Source: Hymenopus coronatus
Lineage: Eukaryota; Arthropoda; Insecta; Mantodea; Hymenopodidae
Assembly: GCA_030762935.1 (NCBI GenBank)
Contig: CM060893.1
Span: 9,902,001 to 9,966,000 of the forward strand
Direction of reading: 5' to 3'
Length of the DNA stretch: 64,000 nt
Shown here: positions 1 through 11,100 of the stretch, piece after piece
Layout: every line of letters starts with the position of its first letter
Position numbering within the stretch: position 1 is the first letter of the stretch
Translations under genes and position numbers: made by a program
Notes under the pieces: model-generated
What the model saw: the letters and a program-made list of their open reading frames with translations, nothing else
The model's database searches: none
Told to the model about the DNA's origin: nothing

Positions 1-1399
1 CCGTCAAATTATTGTTCTAAACACAATAATCAATTACCAAATATTATATGCGCATCTAAGCGTAAATCAACAATTAAACACAGTATGAATGAATTGTTGG
101 TACGCAGTCTACTGTTCCGCTATCGAACGAAAACCATAATCATTACAACTGCAGTTATCGAACGACAACTGTACTCACTGTTTCCACTAAAGTTTAACAT
201 AACTATACAAGTTTTGTAATAAAATTCTACACATTCTATGCTATAGTTCATCAATCAACAGAGTAGAATATTCGGTTTGTCCATCTTTTGTTCAACCTGA
301 CTAATGTGATTACTCCTATAACTATTTATATCTTATTATTACTATGCAATTTACTTACAATATTGATAGACTACATAAACGTTGTTAAAAGTAACCATTA
401 TCAAATAAATCTTCAAATAACTATTGCTAAATAGCTGAACGCCATTTGCAATTTTGCTTTCTCTTATTGATTGATTATTGAGGGTGTGGTTGAGAGATCC
501 TGGCGGCAGTAAATGCAAAAACGTTCAGGTCTGGTTATGATCGTAAATAGGGAAACTTGTAATAATATCTAGTAAGCAATGAATCTGTAAATTAAATGAT
601 AAAATGGAACTGTTATGTAGCAAGACATAACCAAACATAATTTATTTAGCGATCCTGCCGTTTATCTGGAAATGTTTTGAAATTATAACATCGTCTGCAA
701 AATATTATATAAAAGCGAAGTGCCTGGGGAAATACATCATTGTCATTTATTCGGGAAAAAATTAAAGGTAAATAAATATACCATTTAGTGCCACCCATTG
801 CTAATTCTTTCGCTAAGGTAAAGTTTCCCAAACAGTCGATAGTTGAATGCACGGAATTCAGAGGTCTGCACGTACTTGGGGTAAACCTTTAAGTCTTCGG
901 TTGATTTTGGGCTTTATTAGAAAAATGTTTGTCATGCTCGAGCTTGAAAGTGAAGAATAAGCGATATAGCCTTCTGCATAGCATGTAATTTGTCGTGTAA
1001 ATATATTAAGGTAAACGAATGGTTGTTGGCAGATGTTCCACATGGGTAGTTTATTTGAAACATTACAAAAGAACCGTAATAAGAAATGCTGTGGTAGTAT
1101 TCCAGGAATAGATCTTGACAGTTTGGATTTCTTTAACCCAACTAGCTCTGTACCTACTAGAGTACTAGTTTAGCCATGTTGATAGTGAAGCTTATGCACC
1201 CATTTATTGCCAAGTTAAAGGATGCAAAGGATAAACTTGATACAGGGTAATACTTGGAATCACTAATATTAAGAATGCATCCATTTCAGTGGTAGCATTT
1301 TATTTGGCCCTTACACTATACATTTCATGTTTTAATGCAAAATTTTTCTTGTGTTACTTTTGTTCCTCATACACAACTCAAGTGGGTCACACCTGAGGT
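1..1399. other. No recognised gene
   Basis: This stretch is unique AT-rich DNA. Two short minus-strand reading frames (646-852 and 858-1043) lie end to end but resemble no family I know, and they show no clear splice signals. The first 600 bases have slightly more CpG than their surroundings (around 100-150 and near 510), which could mark a distant promoter, but no motif supports that. Confidence 0.4.
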
Positions 1400-1622
1400 G
1401 GGCCACACTGTGGCCGAGTGGTTAGACCACTGGCCTGTCACCTAGATGACCCGAGTTCTATCCCAAGAGACCATATGTAAGATTTCTCCAGGTTCTTCGC
1501 TTTCCTCTGGCATCCCATTTCACTGGTGCTCCATCATCATTCCATGTATCTCCAGTGTCATCACCTGCGGTATAAGTAGTAAAAGCAAGTGTTAAACACT
1601 ACCAAAAAAAAAAAAAAAAAAA
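1400..1622 (+). mobile_element. tRNA-derived SINE, family 1
   Basis: The head contains an A box (TGGCCGAGTGG) and a decayed B box (GAGTTCTATCC), as in serine/leucine-type tRNAs. The body then runs through a CCATCATCATTCC block to the GTTAAACACTACC end and an A tail of about 19. The same layout recurs at about ten other places in the window, which defines the family. The tRNA part is degenerate, so this is not a tRNA gene. Confidence 0.85.
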
Positions 1623-2016
1623 CACATGAGGCATCATGGGAACTTTGGTTCTGTTCTTGTGTTGCCAAAATTGGCAGCTCCTAAGGTGCAAAGAATAGCC
1701 AAGGAATTGAGGACCCTAAGCAACAAAACAGCTGAGGGATTTGTGAAAAGTAAATCCCAATGAACCACAATGTTAAGTGAAATTTTCTTTAGGCATTTTA
1801 TTTATTTTTTACTAAGTTGGCTAAGCTATGCTTAAAAATGTCAGTAGTTTGCCCTACATAAGTAAGGCTACCAAAAAGAGTGGGAGGGTGGGTAATACTT
1901 CTTTTGAGCAACATCTCATATTTAATGCTGTCCTTACTCATAGAAAACAACATTTTATATACTATTTGTCAGATTCCGTAATTAGGAAGTGAGATAAGGG
2001 TACCAAATTATCATAA

Positions 2017-2290
2017 GTGAAGTTTAGTTCAAATTCTCTGATTTTCCTTTTTTCCTTCCCAATTGCCATTTGTATAGCTACAATTTTACCCTCCATTTTG
2101 TTCCATAAACCATGTCTCTTCATACTGCTAATTCCTTACAGTCTATCATATAATGCTCTATACTTTCTGCCCACTACATACTTTACATATTCTTTTTTCA
2201 CTGCTTCTTATCCCTCTTATAAATATTGTTTCTGTTCTCAACCAAACTGGTTCTTCTTTTTCTTACCTGTTACAGTATTCTAGATATGGT
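2017..2290 (-). pseudogene. Possible non-LTR retrotransposon C-terminal relic
   Basis: Read on the minus strand, this pyrimidine-rich block gives E-S-I-E-H-Y-M-I-D-C preceded by a Cys, then K-E-L-A-V. That resembles the Cys-Cys-His-Cys knuckle near the C terminus of many LINE reverse transcriptases (a C...EHxxxxC pattern). Stops and frame changes break it on either side. The plus-strand hydrophobic frame over the same bases is a by-product of its T-rich composition. The identification rests on this single motif and is weak. Confidence 0.3.
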
Positions 2291-2335
2291 TCTTGTTCCC
2301 AGTCTCTTTTTATTTGTTTATGAAATTACCGATTT

Positions 2336-2542
2336 ACTTTTACTGCATAGACACTGCAGGTCCACATGGAATGATGATGGAGCACTGGCGGAATGCAATG
2401 GCTGGGAAAACTGAAGAACCCAGAACAAAACTGCCCCAGTTCCATTTTGTCCACCACAAGTCCCACATGCAGTTGCCTGGGATTGAACCTAAGCTACCCT
2501 TATAAGAGGCAAGAGGTATAACCACTTGGTAGCAGCATGTCC
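2336..2542 (-). mobile_element. tRNA-derived SINE, family 1, reversed
   Basis: The reverse complement of the family-1 body is recognisable. It begins with the tail-side block around ATGGAATGATGATGGAGCA and runs through the GGGAAAACTGAAGAACCCAG block to a reversed B box (GGGATTGAACC) and A-box remnant near 2525. The poly-A end is eroded. Confidence 0.75.
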
Positions 2543-3480
2543 TTAGACAGGAGATTAAAAGAGATCCTAGCCATCTGCACAGAAAACAACTGAAATTGTG
2601 ACTCTGGAATTTAACTAAGTTCTACCTGAATAAAAGTTATAAAGTGTCTTCATCAGAAGAAATCTGCAAACAAATCTGAGTTTTCTATGAGGTCCCTGCC
2701 CAGGATAAACTAAGCTGCAGTGAAGACCTAAGTAATCAATATCCTCCAACATTCCTCTTCCCGCTACTCCCGTCCCTAAACAAAAACCCCTTCACCTCCA
2801 GTAGAGGGCCTAGCCCTGATCTGGAAGCAGACGGAAGGAGGCATAACGTCAACTCGTTGCTGTTGCTGGGCAATGTTTTCCGAGGGGTCCATGTTAAAGT
2901 TCAATTATATCACTGTATAGATTTATATGAAAATCCATTAAGTAGCTGAAGTACTCATATTTCATCTCTTGGTTGCCACCATGCCCAATGGCCATCTACA
3001 TATAAATAAGAGGTAAATTCTTCCATTAAAATTCAGTTCCCTGAAGATGAAGACAATGAAACCCTTGAATCCTTCATCAACAGGCTGCGAGCCAAAGAAC
3101 AATTTTAGGTAAACTTTTATACTGTTTTAGAAGGTAACCAATAAAAGAAGAGGTGGGAGCTTACTACAAAAAACACAAATTCTTAAAAGCAATGAGTTTT
3201 TTTTAAGATATGGCCATTATTTCATCCTGCTGTATTTGTAGTGTACCAACAGTAAAATGGATTTATTTCTACCAAAACATGAATTTTGATTAATATCTTT
3301 AACTAAAATTCCCCCTTGCATATGGGTTAATTTTGACTGACAGCTGATTTTTAAAATCTGAGATGGATGTTGCTACATATCTATCCCATAAATAATCAAA
3401 GCTCAGCAAGCAGGGAGACACGTGTAGGGCTGTAGTAAATGTCAGTTCACATGTGTACCAGCTGACATAACTTGGTGTCT
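2543..3480. other. Unassigned DNA with a tiny coding-like scrap
   Basis: No gene is supported here. At 3037-3108, after an AG, there is a short open stretch with a charged peptide (F-P-E-D-E-D-N-E-T-L-E-S-F, then I-N-R-L-R-A-K) ending in TAG. It is faintly like retrotransposon Gag, but it is too short to assign. Confidence 0.3.
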
Positions 3481-3484
3481 TGCT

Positions 3485-4720
3485 ATCTTTAGTTGATCAT
3501 CTATAGATACTTCAATATACTGATAATTCATGCCTATCAGAACACAATTTGTCATATAACATCAGTTAACATAGGTTGTCAATTCTTTTAATACTGCCAT
3601 TGACAGGTAGTCCAAAATGTTGGTAATTTATACCTCTCATAGTATCATTCATCACTTGATATGGCTCAGCATATTTTGTTATTATTCCTATAATGTGGTC
3701 ACTGGCAGACAGTAAAAAATACTGGGCATTTATGCCTCTCACACCACCATAGATCACCTAAAATTGCTTAACATCTGTGGGTTTTAAACACTACCAAAAA
3801 AAAAAAAAAAAAAACTGTGTTTGTTATCTTTAATATAGTAATCTACAGAGAGTTAAAATAAAATACTGATAGTTCATGCCTCACAAAACGTTGTACCATG
3901 TGACATCACTGAGTATTTGTTTATGTTGCCTCCAGTATAATCATCTATACAGAGAATGAAATACTGGTAGTTCATACACTAAACCATGTACCATGTGACA
4001 TCACTGAGTATCTCTTTATGTTGCCTCCAGTATAATCATCTATACAGAGAATGAAATACTGGTAGTTCATACACTAAACCATGTGCCATGTGACATCACT
4101 GAGTATCTCTTTATGTTACCTGTAGTATAATCATCTACATAAAGTATAACATACTCATAGTTTTCATGCCTCACAACACCTTGTACCATGTGACATCACT
4201 GAGTATCTCTTTATGTTACCTCTAGTATAATCATCTATACAGAGAATGAAATACTGGTAGTTCATACACTAAACCATGTACCACGTGACATCACTGAGTA
4301 TCTCTTTTTTATGTTACCTCTAGTATAATCATCTATATAAAGTATAACATACTCATAGTTTTCATGCCTCACAAAGCCATGTACCATATGACATCACTGA
4401 GTATCTGTTTATAATACCTCCAGTAATCTGTACAGCGTATAAAATACTGGTGGTTCATGTCTCATAAAGCCATATACCATGTGACATCACTGGGTGTCTA
4501 TTTATATTTCCTTGAGCATAAAAACTATATACCAAATGACATGTTACCTGCAGTAAAATCATCTACAGAGTGTATAAAATACTTAAGTTCATTCCTCACA
4601 AAAACATATACCATGTGACAGCACTTTACATCATCTACAGAGAGTATAAAATACTGATAGTCTATGCCTCTGCCCCTCACAAAACCATGTTCCACCTAAT
4701 GTTCCTGAACATTTGTTTTT
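3485..4720. repeat. Minisatellite, ~95-bp unit, upstream of ZF-A
   Basis: A unit of about 93-102 bp repeats roughly a dozen times. Well-preserved copies run from about 3840 to 4660, and more diverged ones extend back to about 3485. Each unit contains ATCATCTATACAGAG, AATACTGGTAGTTCAT, ACCATGTGACATCACTGAGT and an ATGTTACCTCCAGTA block. The TGACATCACTGAG core recurs near 3901, 3995, 4091, 4191, 4287 and 4389. A SINE tail fragment interrupts the array at 3779-3814. The array ends about 200 bp before the first coding exon of ZF-A. Confidence 0.9.
3779..3814 (+). mobile_element. SINE family 1 tail fragment
   Basis: The sequence TTTTAAACACTACC followed by about 18 A residues matches the 3' end of family 1 with nearly everything else missing. 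It sits within the minisatellite. Confidence 0.6.
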
Positions 4721-4920
4721 GTTAATTTTAAAATGGCCATCTGTAAACAGTTAAGGGTACATGTTTCTCAATCTTATATGCTTAGCCTCACAGCGGAAAA
4801 GCTGTTTGTTGAATAATACGTAACATAATTGTAGTAAGAAATTTGGGAATATTTCTATATTTTGACATTTACACATTCTTGCATTTTTTTTTTTAATTGT
4901 GTACTAATTAAACAGTGCCA

Positions 4921-5148
4921 ATGGATACCACCAGAATAAAAATAAAAGAAGAACCTTGGTGTTCAGAAACAGTATTTGTCAGTGCAGTGAAATCTGAGGA
5001 TACTTCTTGTTCGGAGTTAGCAGTTATTAATTCAGATTTTCCAATTGGTATACAAGAAGTGTCTACCAAAATAGAAATAAAGGCAGAACCTTGGTGTTTG
5101 GAAAGAACATCACCCAGTCAACCAAAATCAGAAGGCGTGCAATTAAAG
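4921..5148 (+). CDS. ZF-A exon 1: IKxEPW repeats
   Basis: This exon encodes 76 residues in two tandem repeats: K-I-K-E-E-P-W-C-S-E-T and, about 47 residues later, E-I-K-A-E-P-W-C-L-E. Each fits the SUMO consensus (hydrophobic-K-x-E), and V-K-S-E-D adds a third match. It ends at Leu-Lys before the donor AAG|GTAAGA, in phase 0. ZF-B and ZF-C end their first exons at the same Leu-Lys. Confidence 0.85.
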
Positions 5149-8100
5149 GTAAGACCTGAAGAAGTAACCTAAGGTTTAATTCTGTTTAACTTGAGCTATG
5201 GTGGTTATGACATTTCAATGAATCTGTTTGCATCTACTGTCCAGATAAACTTATCTGGCTAATAATCTGTAGCATGCATGTTGAGAAGCTATACTGTTAC
5301 AGTTACCAATCTGATAGGTACAGCTGTCATTACAGATTTTTAAAGAATAAAATAACAAGAATCATCTCCTGAAACTGAAATGATGCTAATGTTTTTGTAT
5401 GATAGTGTTTTGTCAAGTTTTTTCAGCACCAACTTAGCATAAATGTATGCACATACTTTATAAAGAAAATAAAAAAAGTTGGAAGATAGGAAATTACCAG
5501 CATTTAAATAATAATCCATTATTTATCCTTGGGCATTAATCTATTTTTATACCATTAGTGTTTAGCCACTAAGTTAAATATTAAAGTTAAATATTACCTG
5601 ATTTTCTCTAATAATTTGTATATACTTTTATAGCTATTATGCAAATTATTCACAAGAGAAGCTAAAGGCTTGTTTTTCTGTTTAGTGTTAGTCATGTTAA
5701 TAGCTTTTTTTAACTCTTTAGCAAGAAGATGATATTATGACTTTGAAACTAAAGGAAACTTGTTTAATGTATACTAAACTTGATATATTGATGGGAAACA
5801 AAAACTGACAAAACATTTCAGAAGTGTGTGGTTAAAATACTGAAAATTGTATTAAGCAACAGAAAACATCTTGTGTGCAGTTAAAGTAGATTAACTATCT
5901 GATTGAATATAAATTAAATATTTTATATTTCTTTCTTATTCTTGTATTTTATACTTTGTATACTTTAAATACCAACTAGTTCCAATGATGTAATTGAGGT
6001 TAGGAATGCAGGTTCCCATGCAATTAATTTCCAAATACTTAGTTTCTGCTTAATTGCATTAGCAATTAACGGTAAAAACATAAATATTATTAAAATATAA
6101 ATGTTACAGATCACCATCAGTCACGATGCTTCACTTACTAAAACTTACATTGGACATGTTTTATTAGAGATTCACATCTGAGACTGCCTGCTAGTTCATC
6201 TTTTATTCAGTGTTTAGGGCCATTTATTAGGAGATATTGTACACTTGACTCTGTTTACTTTTAATACAAATATTTTTAGTTGACATAGTTTATAGATGTT
6301 TACTAAAACTGAAAATTTCATGTATGTCTTTTTCAGAAATACTGGATTTGTCCACCAAGGTTCAGCATTCCATAATTAGTGACCGGGAGGATATGGCTTA
6401 TTTTATTAATCCATTTGACCTAAGGCTTTCAGTGTAAGCATTGTGCAATTACTAGCTCTTTTTTTCACAGGTTGATACATTGACAGGTGATAGAGCTGAA
6501 GAATTCCAGTTTGTTGACGCATTGACAAGTGATACAGTTCAAGGATTCGAGTTCATAGAATCAGAAAGGTGAGATTTCATTAGCTATATATGTTCTTTTT
6601 TTTGTTTACTTTTGTTACCACATACAGGCTGTATCATGGTTGGGTAGTTAGACCATTCACCTCTCACTGAGGCTGCATGGATTCAGTCCCAGGCAACTGT
6701 ACATGTGATTTGTGGTGAACAAAGCAGTGCAGAGGTGGGTTTTCTTCAAGTTCTCTGGTTTCCTCTGTCACAACATTCCACCAGTGCCCATCTTCACTCT
6801 GTGTAACATCACTTCCACCAGCTTTTATACCGTGGTGCCACAGTGTAAAAGCAGGCGTTAAACACTATCAGCATAAAAAAGAAATGCATACCTACAGTAT
6901 GTTAATATGTTAAGAAAGCATTGTATTCTACCCAAATGTTTCACCAGAAATACTTGTTCAGAATCCTGAATTCTGAAAGAGCATTTAGAAAAAGGTCTAT
7001 TTGTGTAAAAGAGAGAGAAAACAGAATAAAAAAATCTCAAATGTTACATTCACATGGCTCTCTCTATTCAATAACAAAAGGTTCTTAAAAACATGCTCTT
7101 TTATCTACTTTGCTCTAATCAAGATAAATAGAAGTGGTTTTATTTCATATTCTTTTGTGCACACAATGATAATAAGGAAATGCACTAGGCTAAAATAATA
7201 ACTTTCAAAAGCTGGTTGATTAGCCATAATACTAAGATTTTGTTAGCCTTGCATAAACAGCATGAGAAAAAGCAATAATGATTTTCCCATTTGATATCAT
7301 AATAGGTATTTGAAAATTTGAAACAACAACAAATGCCTCTGAAATGCTTAACTTAAAAATGATGGTGATGATGATAGTGAGATGGGGAGGGAAGGAGAGA
7401 GAAAGAGATGTTACCCATTTTTAAGGCTTCTTCCATTACCTCTGTAATACTTATTTTGAATATAAGGTATCTCTTGTTTGCACTTTTATTCATTAAAATG
7501 ATTATCTTATTCACAAACAATAACATTTTAGTTAATATTTCAGCTTTCACATAAAGTGTCTGTGCACATACAGTGAAATTTTAGTAAATATTTCAGCTTT
7601 CACATAAAGTGTCTACAGGGTTCTCTAATATGTATATTTAACATATATCTATTGTGCCATATCAATAGTCCATTATCATTTTTTATTCTTAAATGACTCC
7701 AGACCACTTTACCATATTCTAGATGTGGGTGAATAGATATATTATTTCAGATATTCTGGGTTTAGTTATTCTGATAGATTTCTAATAAAAGGTGAATAAA
7801 TAATAACTTTTGGTTATCATGCTACATTTGTAATTAGTGACCTCTTTTCATCTATAAGTGCTCTATAGTTCCATTGCTTTTCATACATTCAGTAGTTCAT
7901 TATTAATTTATGATTTAAGTGTTAAAACATCACTATATTTTTCTATGAAGATTTACTTTCCGGATGTTGTGTTTTACATATTTAGGTATTGTCCACATCT
8001 TTTTTTTTGTTTTTGCCGTGCTGTGGCCGAGTGGTTAGACTGCTTGCCTCTCACCTAGACGGCCTCGGTTCGATCCCAAGCGACCGCATGTGAGATTTCT

Positions 8101-11100
8101 GGTAGACAAAGCGGAGCTGGGGCGGGTTTTCTCCGGGTACTCCGGTTTACCCCGCCATCTCATTCCACCGATGCTCCATCATCATTCATGTATCATCAGT
8201 GTCACCACCTGCGGTGCCATAAGTAGTTAAAGCAGGCGTTAAACACTACTAAAAAATGTCTTTTTTTTAATTTGGAGATTTCAGAGGATCATTAACAAAT
8301 ATTATCTGTATTTATCAATTAAACTTTATTTATTTGATGTTTACTGTGTATTTCTGTTGATAATAGATTTCAGGGCATTGTTTTTTTTTATTTTTATATT
8401 CAAATCGCCATAATCTTAAATGTATAATTTTTTAATCAAAAAACTGTTACATCAATTTTTGAGAAAATAAACAAATTCCAAAAATTGTTCCATGTAAGGG
8501 GGTGGGGGTAAGGGGAATTTTTCTGAAAATTGTGCCACATCCTTGAGAGATACAAAAACTTAAATATAAAGTTTGCTCTTTGCTGTGTGGATCTTTTACT
8601 AGACATCCCGTGTTGGATCCCAAGCAACCACATGTGGGAGGTTTTCTCCAGGTTCTCCAGTTTCCCATGCCATTGCATTCTACTTGGCTCCATCTTTATT
8701 CCATATTACCAGTGTCATCATTTGCACTGTCACAAGTACTAAAATTGGGCATTTAACACTACCAAAAATGGATCTTTTTGTACTAATGTTTTTTTTTTTT
8801 TTTTTAAATTAATTCAGTAAGTCTGAAAACATGCATTCTTGGTGAAACCTTGTTAAAAAATGTTTGGGTGGAATGCCATATTTCCTCTCCTTACTATATG
8901 TACTAGAGAAAGCAAAAAGAAAGTGTAATAAATACCAAGGTCAGTATTCTAAAGCAAAATTTTCCAAAAAATGCTACATTTACTTTTTCAATAAAATCTC
9001 TTCACTCAAACTGACCATCTTCATGCAAATATTTTTAAAATATGTGATTTTTCCTTGGTTCAGTGAAAACACCTCATGGTTAATGAACAATGATATGTAT
9101 TTATTTGAAATGGTATGTATACTTTGCATTATATATAAATATTTTACAGAGTTCCTTCATTCTGAACAAATTTCTTTTAACTCTAAAGTAAAATGAGATA
9201 AACAAACACTATTATAGAAAATAAGGATATATTAAAAATATATTTATGGTACATATTTTTGTGGCATTAGCTATTTTTAATTGTTATTGTATTTATTTCT
9301 ACATTATTTTATATTTTTGAAATGCATTCATTGGTTTCTCATGATGTCATGAAAAGAATGAAATTTCAAAGTCAGTATATGGGAACCACTTTTTAAAGAA
9401 GTGTATTAGCACTTCAGCCTGAGGTTAGTTATTTCCTGGAAATCCTAAGTGGAACATAGGGCATCATTACAATGTTTCTGTAATCAAATTTGAATTTCTA
9501 GCTTTTGAATTCACGGCTATGCACTATGGTGACAAGGATCAGCTTGTCACATACTCAGCCTTATGTACTTTTCTGTAATATAATTTGTAATGAAGCTTTT
9601 TGAACAAACATTTTCAATTGAAATAGGTAGAAAATAAAGTTTAGTAAGAAAGGATATAAAATAAACTGTAGTGAGTAGAGAAACTCACATGTACATTACA
9701 CATTAGATTTTATATATTATGGCACCATGTATGTGTGTTTGGTGGAAAGAGAGAGTAGGAAAGAAGCTACATGTTTGGAAGGATGAAATGAGGCTGATAA
9801 TGATATTTAGGATTTAAGGGTCCTCAACTTCTAGGTTATTAGCACCCTAGGATGAAGTGATGAGATGGTGGTTTACATATTGAGAGAAAGGCATTATAAA
9901 ATGTTTGTAACCAAAGAACAGAGAGGAAATATGCATGCCATTTAATATGACTAAATAGAGTCAAAGGTAGAACAGCATCGATAAGAGAGAAGGAAGGGTA
10001 GGAGAAAGAGAAAAGACAAATTAAATAGTGAGCTATTAAGAGTGAAAGATATAGAAGGAAAATAAATGAATAAAAAGAGTGTAATAAGTAGGTAAGTGGG
10101 ATGCCACAGTTAGGATGAATTAAACAATTTTGAGAGTTACTAGGCCAAAACAAAACTGGAGTAGATGTAGGCGGAACAAAGAGAATGAAGGGAAATTCAA
10201 ATGAAAAAGGAAATTTAAATAGCCTGGCTGAGTAGTATGGTGGTAGCGTATCTGCCTCACATTCAAAAGGTCATGAGTTTGAACCTTGCTTAGGGTGAGT
10301 TATCCAGATAAGGTTTTTTTGGGGTTTTCCCTTAACCTGAGAAGACAAATAAATGTACAGTAACTTTAACCTCCATGGACCCTGAGATTATTTGAGCATT
10401 ATTTCACCTATTTCATTCACCTTCCAATATGACCAACCAGGTTAAAGTACGTTAAACTAAAAAAAAAATTCAAGATAAATAGGAGAGAAGCTACATGTAT
10501 TAAAATGTAATTATGTGTAAATATGCACAGGACTGTCCAATGATAGCAGAGGGGCTCCCAAGTTTAAAGGGCATCCCAAAATGTAAATGATTAGTACTAA
10601 ATAAAATGTTATTCAATTCTGTTCACATGCCTTAACACTGCCCTGGCAACCTTATGGCTTTAAATTGCCTATTGACTAACTTCTTCTTCTTCTTCTTGTT
10701 CATCACCAACACCACCATCATAATAATATTCAATTATGTAGGGTCAGAAAAGTTGCTATACTAATATAAATATGTGATCTTTTTAAGTAGGGGAACCTCA
10801 ACCATGCAATGATAAAGTGTGAACTTTTATTCCTCTACCTTTAACTGATTTTGCACTGATCTTAGCGAAAGAGTTGAAAAGAAAACTAAATATATAATGT
10901 AATGGATGGCGCAAGTTACAGTGATGCCTTGAAATTCAAAGGTTTATTAAAAGGGGTTCTATGGATCTACCTAGGTTGTCAGGAAACAAAACCAAAAAAA
11001 AAAAAAAAAATGCAACAGTGCTTGGAATATTTAAAATTGAAATATCTTGAGATGTGTACAAAGTTAGTATCACCAAAACCTGAATTTATTTGGCAAGGTG

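Noticed and set aside
2017..2283. Hydrophobic 88-residue plus-strand frame that looks like a membrane protein
   Set aside because: It is the T/C-rich antisense of a probable retrotransposon relic; Phe, Leu, Ser and Tyr dominate simply from composition.
3485..4720. CRISPR-like array
   Set aside because: Units are ~95 bp and the entire unit repeats with drift; there are no short identical repeats alternating with unique spacers, and the genome is eukaryotic.
8015..8090. Functional tRNA gene (serine/leucine type)
   Set aside because: A and B boxes are good, but the acceptor arm does not pair and the sequence runs directly into a SINE body and A tail.
9839..10153. 104-residue minus-strand frame rich in Leu, Phe and His
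   Set aside because: It arises from purine-rich DNA (GAGA/GAAA-like) on the plus strand and has no motif, splice context or domain texture.
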